A stretch of DNA of 64,000 nucleotides from Caulobacteraceae bacterium. GTDB lineage: Bacteria; Pseudomonadota; Alphaproteobacteria; Caulobacterales; Aquidulcibacteraceae. The first letter of the stretch is position 1. Every line of letters begins with the position of its first letter. Below the pieces are notes generated by a model. That model was not told where the DNA came from. It saw only the letters and a list, made by a program, of their open reading frames with translations, and searched no databases. Made by a program: the position numbers and the translations under genes. Shown here piece by piece: positions 61,542 to 64,000 of this stretch. The DNA lies in NCBI GenBank assembly GCA_016703335.1, contig JADJCG010000001.1, positions 62,001 through 126,000 on the forward strand. Direction: 5' to 3'.

Positions 61542-63287
61542 ATGGCATCTCCCGCCTCCCCAGCCCTGTTTGACCAGTTCGCCCGCGGCTGGCGCGCTTA
61601 TGCGCTCATCGCACTGATCGCGCTGACGTCCGGATTGATGGGCGTGATGCGCGTGCCTATCACCGACATTGACGAGGCTCGTTTCGCGCAAGCGACGCGC
61701 CAGATGATCGAGACGGACGACTACGTCCGCATTCGCGTCCAAGACGCCGAACGCAATCGCAAACCCGTAGGCATTTACTGGCTGCAGGCCGCATCGGTGA
61801 ACGCAGTGCATCCGTTCGTCGAGCGGTTGAACACGATCTGGCCCTACCGCTTGCCATCCGTGCTCGGGCTGATGCTCGCAAGTTTAGCGACGTTGTGGGC
61901 GGGCTCGGCGCTCTTCGGCCCGCGAACAGGATTTGTCGGCGCTGCGATATTTGCAGTCGGATTGCTCGCGGGCGTTGAGGGCATGCTCGCAAAGACCGAC
62001 GCGGCGATGACCGGGTTCTCGGCTGTCGCGTTCGCCGCGCTCGCGCAGCTGCGCGTCGGAACTAAGCGGCCGCGCATTGTTGCACTTGTTTTCTGGGCCG
62101 CGGCCGGCTCCGCTTTCATGATCAAGGGCCCGCTCACGCTCATCGCTGCCACTTTGACTCTGCTCTTGCTTTGGGTTTGGGAGCGCCGCGCGGAATGGAT
62201 GAGGCCGTTGGCATTTTGGCCCGGACCTCTCCTTGCGCTCGCGATCACGCTGCCTTGGCTCATCACCATCGGCATTGTCACGGAGGGTCGCTTCTACGCC
62301 GACCTTTTGTTGCGAGAGATTGGGCCTAAGCTCGTTGCCGGTGGCGAGCACCGGCACGGCGGCATTATGGGCTATCACCTAGTCTGGTTGCCCTTGCTAA
62401 TTTTTCCAGCGACATACGCACTCCCGGCGGCAGCACGCTTGGGCTGGAGCGCTGTTCGCGCTCCACGCAACGATGAAGCAAACAGCGCGTTCCGCTTCTT
62501 ACTCGGCTGGTCCGGTTCGATTTTCCTGTTCTTCGAACTACTCCCCTCGAAGCTCATCCACTACACGCTGCCGGCCTATCCGGCGATTGCACTGATGTGC
62601 GCGGCGGGGCTCTTCGCGATGCGCGGGAAGCGTTGGCGCACAACTCATCCGGCGGGTCTTGTTCTCTTCGGCGTGTTCGGCGCGCTCATTGTCGGACTGA
62701 TGGCGTTCGTCTCGACCTTCATGCCCGGCTATCTCGCAGACGCCGGCGTTCGGCGCGCGGTTGCCGCCGGCTTGATCGGCGCGCTTACGCTCGGCGCCGC
62801 GATTGTGGGACTAATCATGCTCCGGCGCCCGACTGCGCGGGCCGCCGTCCTCGTTGCGTGCGCCTTGGTATTTTCGTTCAGCCTGCGCGAGCGACTACTG
62901 CCCGAGGCCGGCTCCATGTTCGTTAGCAACGAAGCCGCAGCCGTGATAACGCGCGCACGGCTGATGCCCCGCAGAGACCAAGCGTTCTGGATCGTCGGCT
63001 ACGAACAGCCGAGCATCATCTTCCTCACGCGAACCTGGGTACGCCTAGTGGAGATCGAAAACGTTGCCGATACGCCGATCCACGCCGGCGACGGCATGAT
63101 CATTGAAGGCCGCGTCTTCGATCAAACGCAGGAAGCGCTCCGGACGCACGGGCTCGAGTTCGAACCCGCAGAAGCGCCAGCGCGCGGCATGGCGATCGGA
63201 CGCGGCGAATACATGACGCTGAATATTGGCCGCGCGCGCGAAATCGCTAGCGGCGCGCCGGCGGGCGCCCCGCAACCAAATCCCTGA
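61542..63287 (+). CDS. Family-39 glycosyltransferase (ArnT/PMT-like)
   Basis: 581 aa with about 12 transmembrane helices. The first periplasmic loop has the GT39 catalytic DIDEARFAQATRQMIETDDY with DE/D acidic residues, the KPVGIYWLQ segment follows and the region HYTLPAYPAIALMCAAGLFAM is typical. These enzymes transfer a sugar from a polyprenyl phosphate donor to lipid A or another acceptor in the periplasm. The neighbouring GT2 could supply the donor. The 3' end overlaps the convergent glycosyltransferase by 41 bases. Confidence 0.93.
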   Translation: MASPASPALFDQFARGWRAYALIALIALTSGLMGVMRVPITDIDEARFAQATRQMIETDDYVRIRVQDAERNRKPVGIYWLQAASVNAVHPFVERLNTIWPYRLPSVLGLMLASLATLWAGSALFGPRTGFVGAAIFAVGLLAGVEGMLAKTDAAMTGFSAVAFAALAQLRVGTKRPRIVALVFWAAAGSAFMIKGPLTLIAATLTLLLLWVWERRAEWMRPLAFWPGPLLALAITLPWLITIGIVTEGRFYADLLLREIGPKLVAGGEHRHGGIMGYHLVWLPLLIFPATYALPAAARLGWSAVRAPRNDEANSAFRFLLGWSGSIFLFFELLPSKLIHYTLPAYPAIALMCAAGLFAMRGKRWRTTHPAGLVLFGVFGALIVGLMAFVSTFMPGYLADAGVRRAVAAGLIGALTLGAAIVGLIMLRRPTARAAVLVACALVFSFSLRERLLPEAGSMFVSNEAAAVITRARLMPRRDQAFWIVGYEQPSIIFLTRTWVRLVEIENVADTPIHAGDGMIIEGRVFDQTQEALRTHGLEFEPAEAPARGMAIGRGEYMTLNIGRAREIASGAPAGAPQPNP

Positions 63288-64000
63288 GAGCAAGCAGCAC
63301 AGCAAGCGCCGGCCCCGCGACGCGCGCAAAGGCGCGCTCCATCGGCGTCTTTGCGCTCTTCACCGCAAACCGCGTCAGCCCCTGCACTTTGCGGCTCTTA
63401 CGCGTTTGCGCGTATTCGAACTGCACGCCGGAAGCATCCGGCTGGAAAAGCACGCTGCCGCCCGCAAGCGCGGCGCGCCGGCAAAGATCGAGATCAGCGC
63501 AATCGGTGTCGAACTGCTCATCGAAGCCATTCAGCGCATTGAAGTCATTGCGCGGGATCAGCATCAGCGCGCCAGACACAGCGCCCACTTTGGTTGCCGT
63601 GTCGCGCTTTCGCGCAGGCCTCGCAGGCCATTGCACGGCAACGGCGATCGCTGAAAACGTGTTGAGGGCGCCTGCGCGCGCCGCTTGGCGCTCGCGCCCT
63701 TCCAGATCAAGCAAACGCCCGCCAACGATCCACGGCTGCTGCGCACCGCCGCCAGCGGCAGCCAAGACGCGAAACCGCCCCGCGTTGGAGCACAACATCA
63801 GCATTTAAGAACAAAAGCCAGCGCCCCAGCGCGGCTTCGGCGCCCACGTTTGCCGCCGCGGCTGTGCTCAAGCTCGGATCAACTTTTACGACATGCACGT
63901 CGCGCCGATCAGCTTCGAACGCGCGCAATGTGGATGAGATATCTTCGTCGTTGTCGTGATCGACGATGACGAGATCATCGATCCACTCTTCCGCCAACGC
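63247..64000 (-). pseudogene. Family-2 glycosyltransferase, frameshifted near 63770 and cut by window edge
   Basis: The frame open from the window edge gives EEWIDDLVIVDHDNDED, DVHVVKVDPSLSTAAAANVGAEAALGRWLLFLNADVVL (acceptor loop and DxD-like NAD); after QRGAVSRL the frame fails and the other continues AAAGGGAQQPWIVGG, GAVSGALMLIPRNDFNALNGFDEQF (acceptor region with GFDE) to the stop. The start lies beyond 64000. Resembles rhamnosyl- or cell-surface-glycan GT2. One base off in the CTTGGCTGCC stretch. Confidence 0.82.

Overview
The window is GC-rich chromosomal DNA with short intergenic gaps. It looks like an alphaproteobacterium, most likely near Caulobacterales. I infer this from the ffs ... 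dnaX-ybaB-recR order, the def/fmt/truA/dapE/dapD neighbourhood, the ethylmalonyl-CoA pathway genes with phaA, phaB and phaR, the HIG1-like twin-membrane protein beside a PduO-type adenosyltransferase, and the alphaproteobacterial SRP RNA. I see no tRNA, rRNA, CRISPR array, prophage or insertion sequence. The content is largely core metabolism plus many small lipoproteins and exported proteins of unknown function.

Layout. 0-10.5 kb: DUF1036 protein, pyrimidine nucleotidase, dapD, DUF418 protein, dapE, truA, fmt, a YihY protein, a CADD-family protein (a candidate self-sacrificing pABA synthase) and def. 10.6-16 kb: two exported proteins, each split by a one-base frameshift, a FIST sensor with its histidine kinase, and small membrane or exported proteins. 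16-21 kb: SRP RNA, a sensor kinase inverted between it and dnaX, then ybaB and recR. 21-36 kb: DoxX, a pair of paralogous Cys-rich lipoproteins, methylsuccinyl-CoA dehydrogenase, a Kef-type antiporter, a Rieske protein, an I42 (chagasin-like) inhibitor with an M20 peptidase, crotonyl-CoA carboxylase/reductase, three tandem membrane proteins and ethylmalonyl-CoA mutase. 36-46 kb: xthA, lepB, a DMT transporter, nrdA with a candidate NrdR box, a TIR-like membrane protein, a circularly permuted D-amino-acid-oxidase-like protein, a cation efflux protein and nudC. 46-57 kb: two exported SAM-methyltransferase-fold proteins around arfB, rmuC, a cobalamin adenosyltransferase, phaB, phaA, phaR and an HWE-type kinase. 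57-64 kb: an amidase, small regulators and three glycosyltransferases.

How the genes fit together. Ccr, Ecm and Mcd are three characteristic enzymes of the ethylmalonyl-CoA pathway for acetyl-CoA assimilation. The adenosyltransferase can supply the AdoCbl that Ecm needs. PhaA and PhaB make the acetoacetyl-CoA and 3-hydroxybutyryl-CoA shared by that pathway and polyhydroxybutyrate synthesis, and PhaR is the usual regulator. Def and Fmt act at the two ends of N-formylmethionine metabolism, and the CADD-like gene links that locus to folate.

Caveat on sequence quality. About sixteen genes across the window carry single-base frameshifts or in-frame stops, including the probably essential lepB. 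One carries two compensating indels, and a 9-A/11-C homopolymer lies in a stretch where no gene can be read. The simplest explanation is uncorrected indel error in the assembly rather than mass pseudogenisation. I annotate the joined genes and give the break positions.
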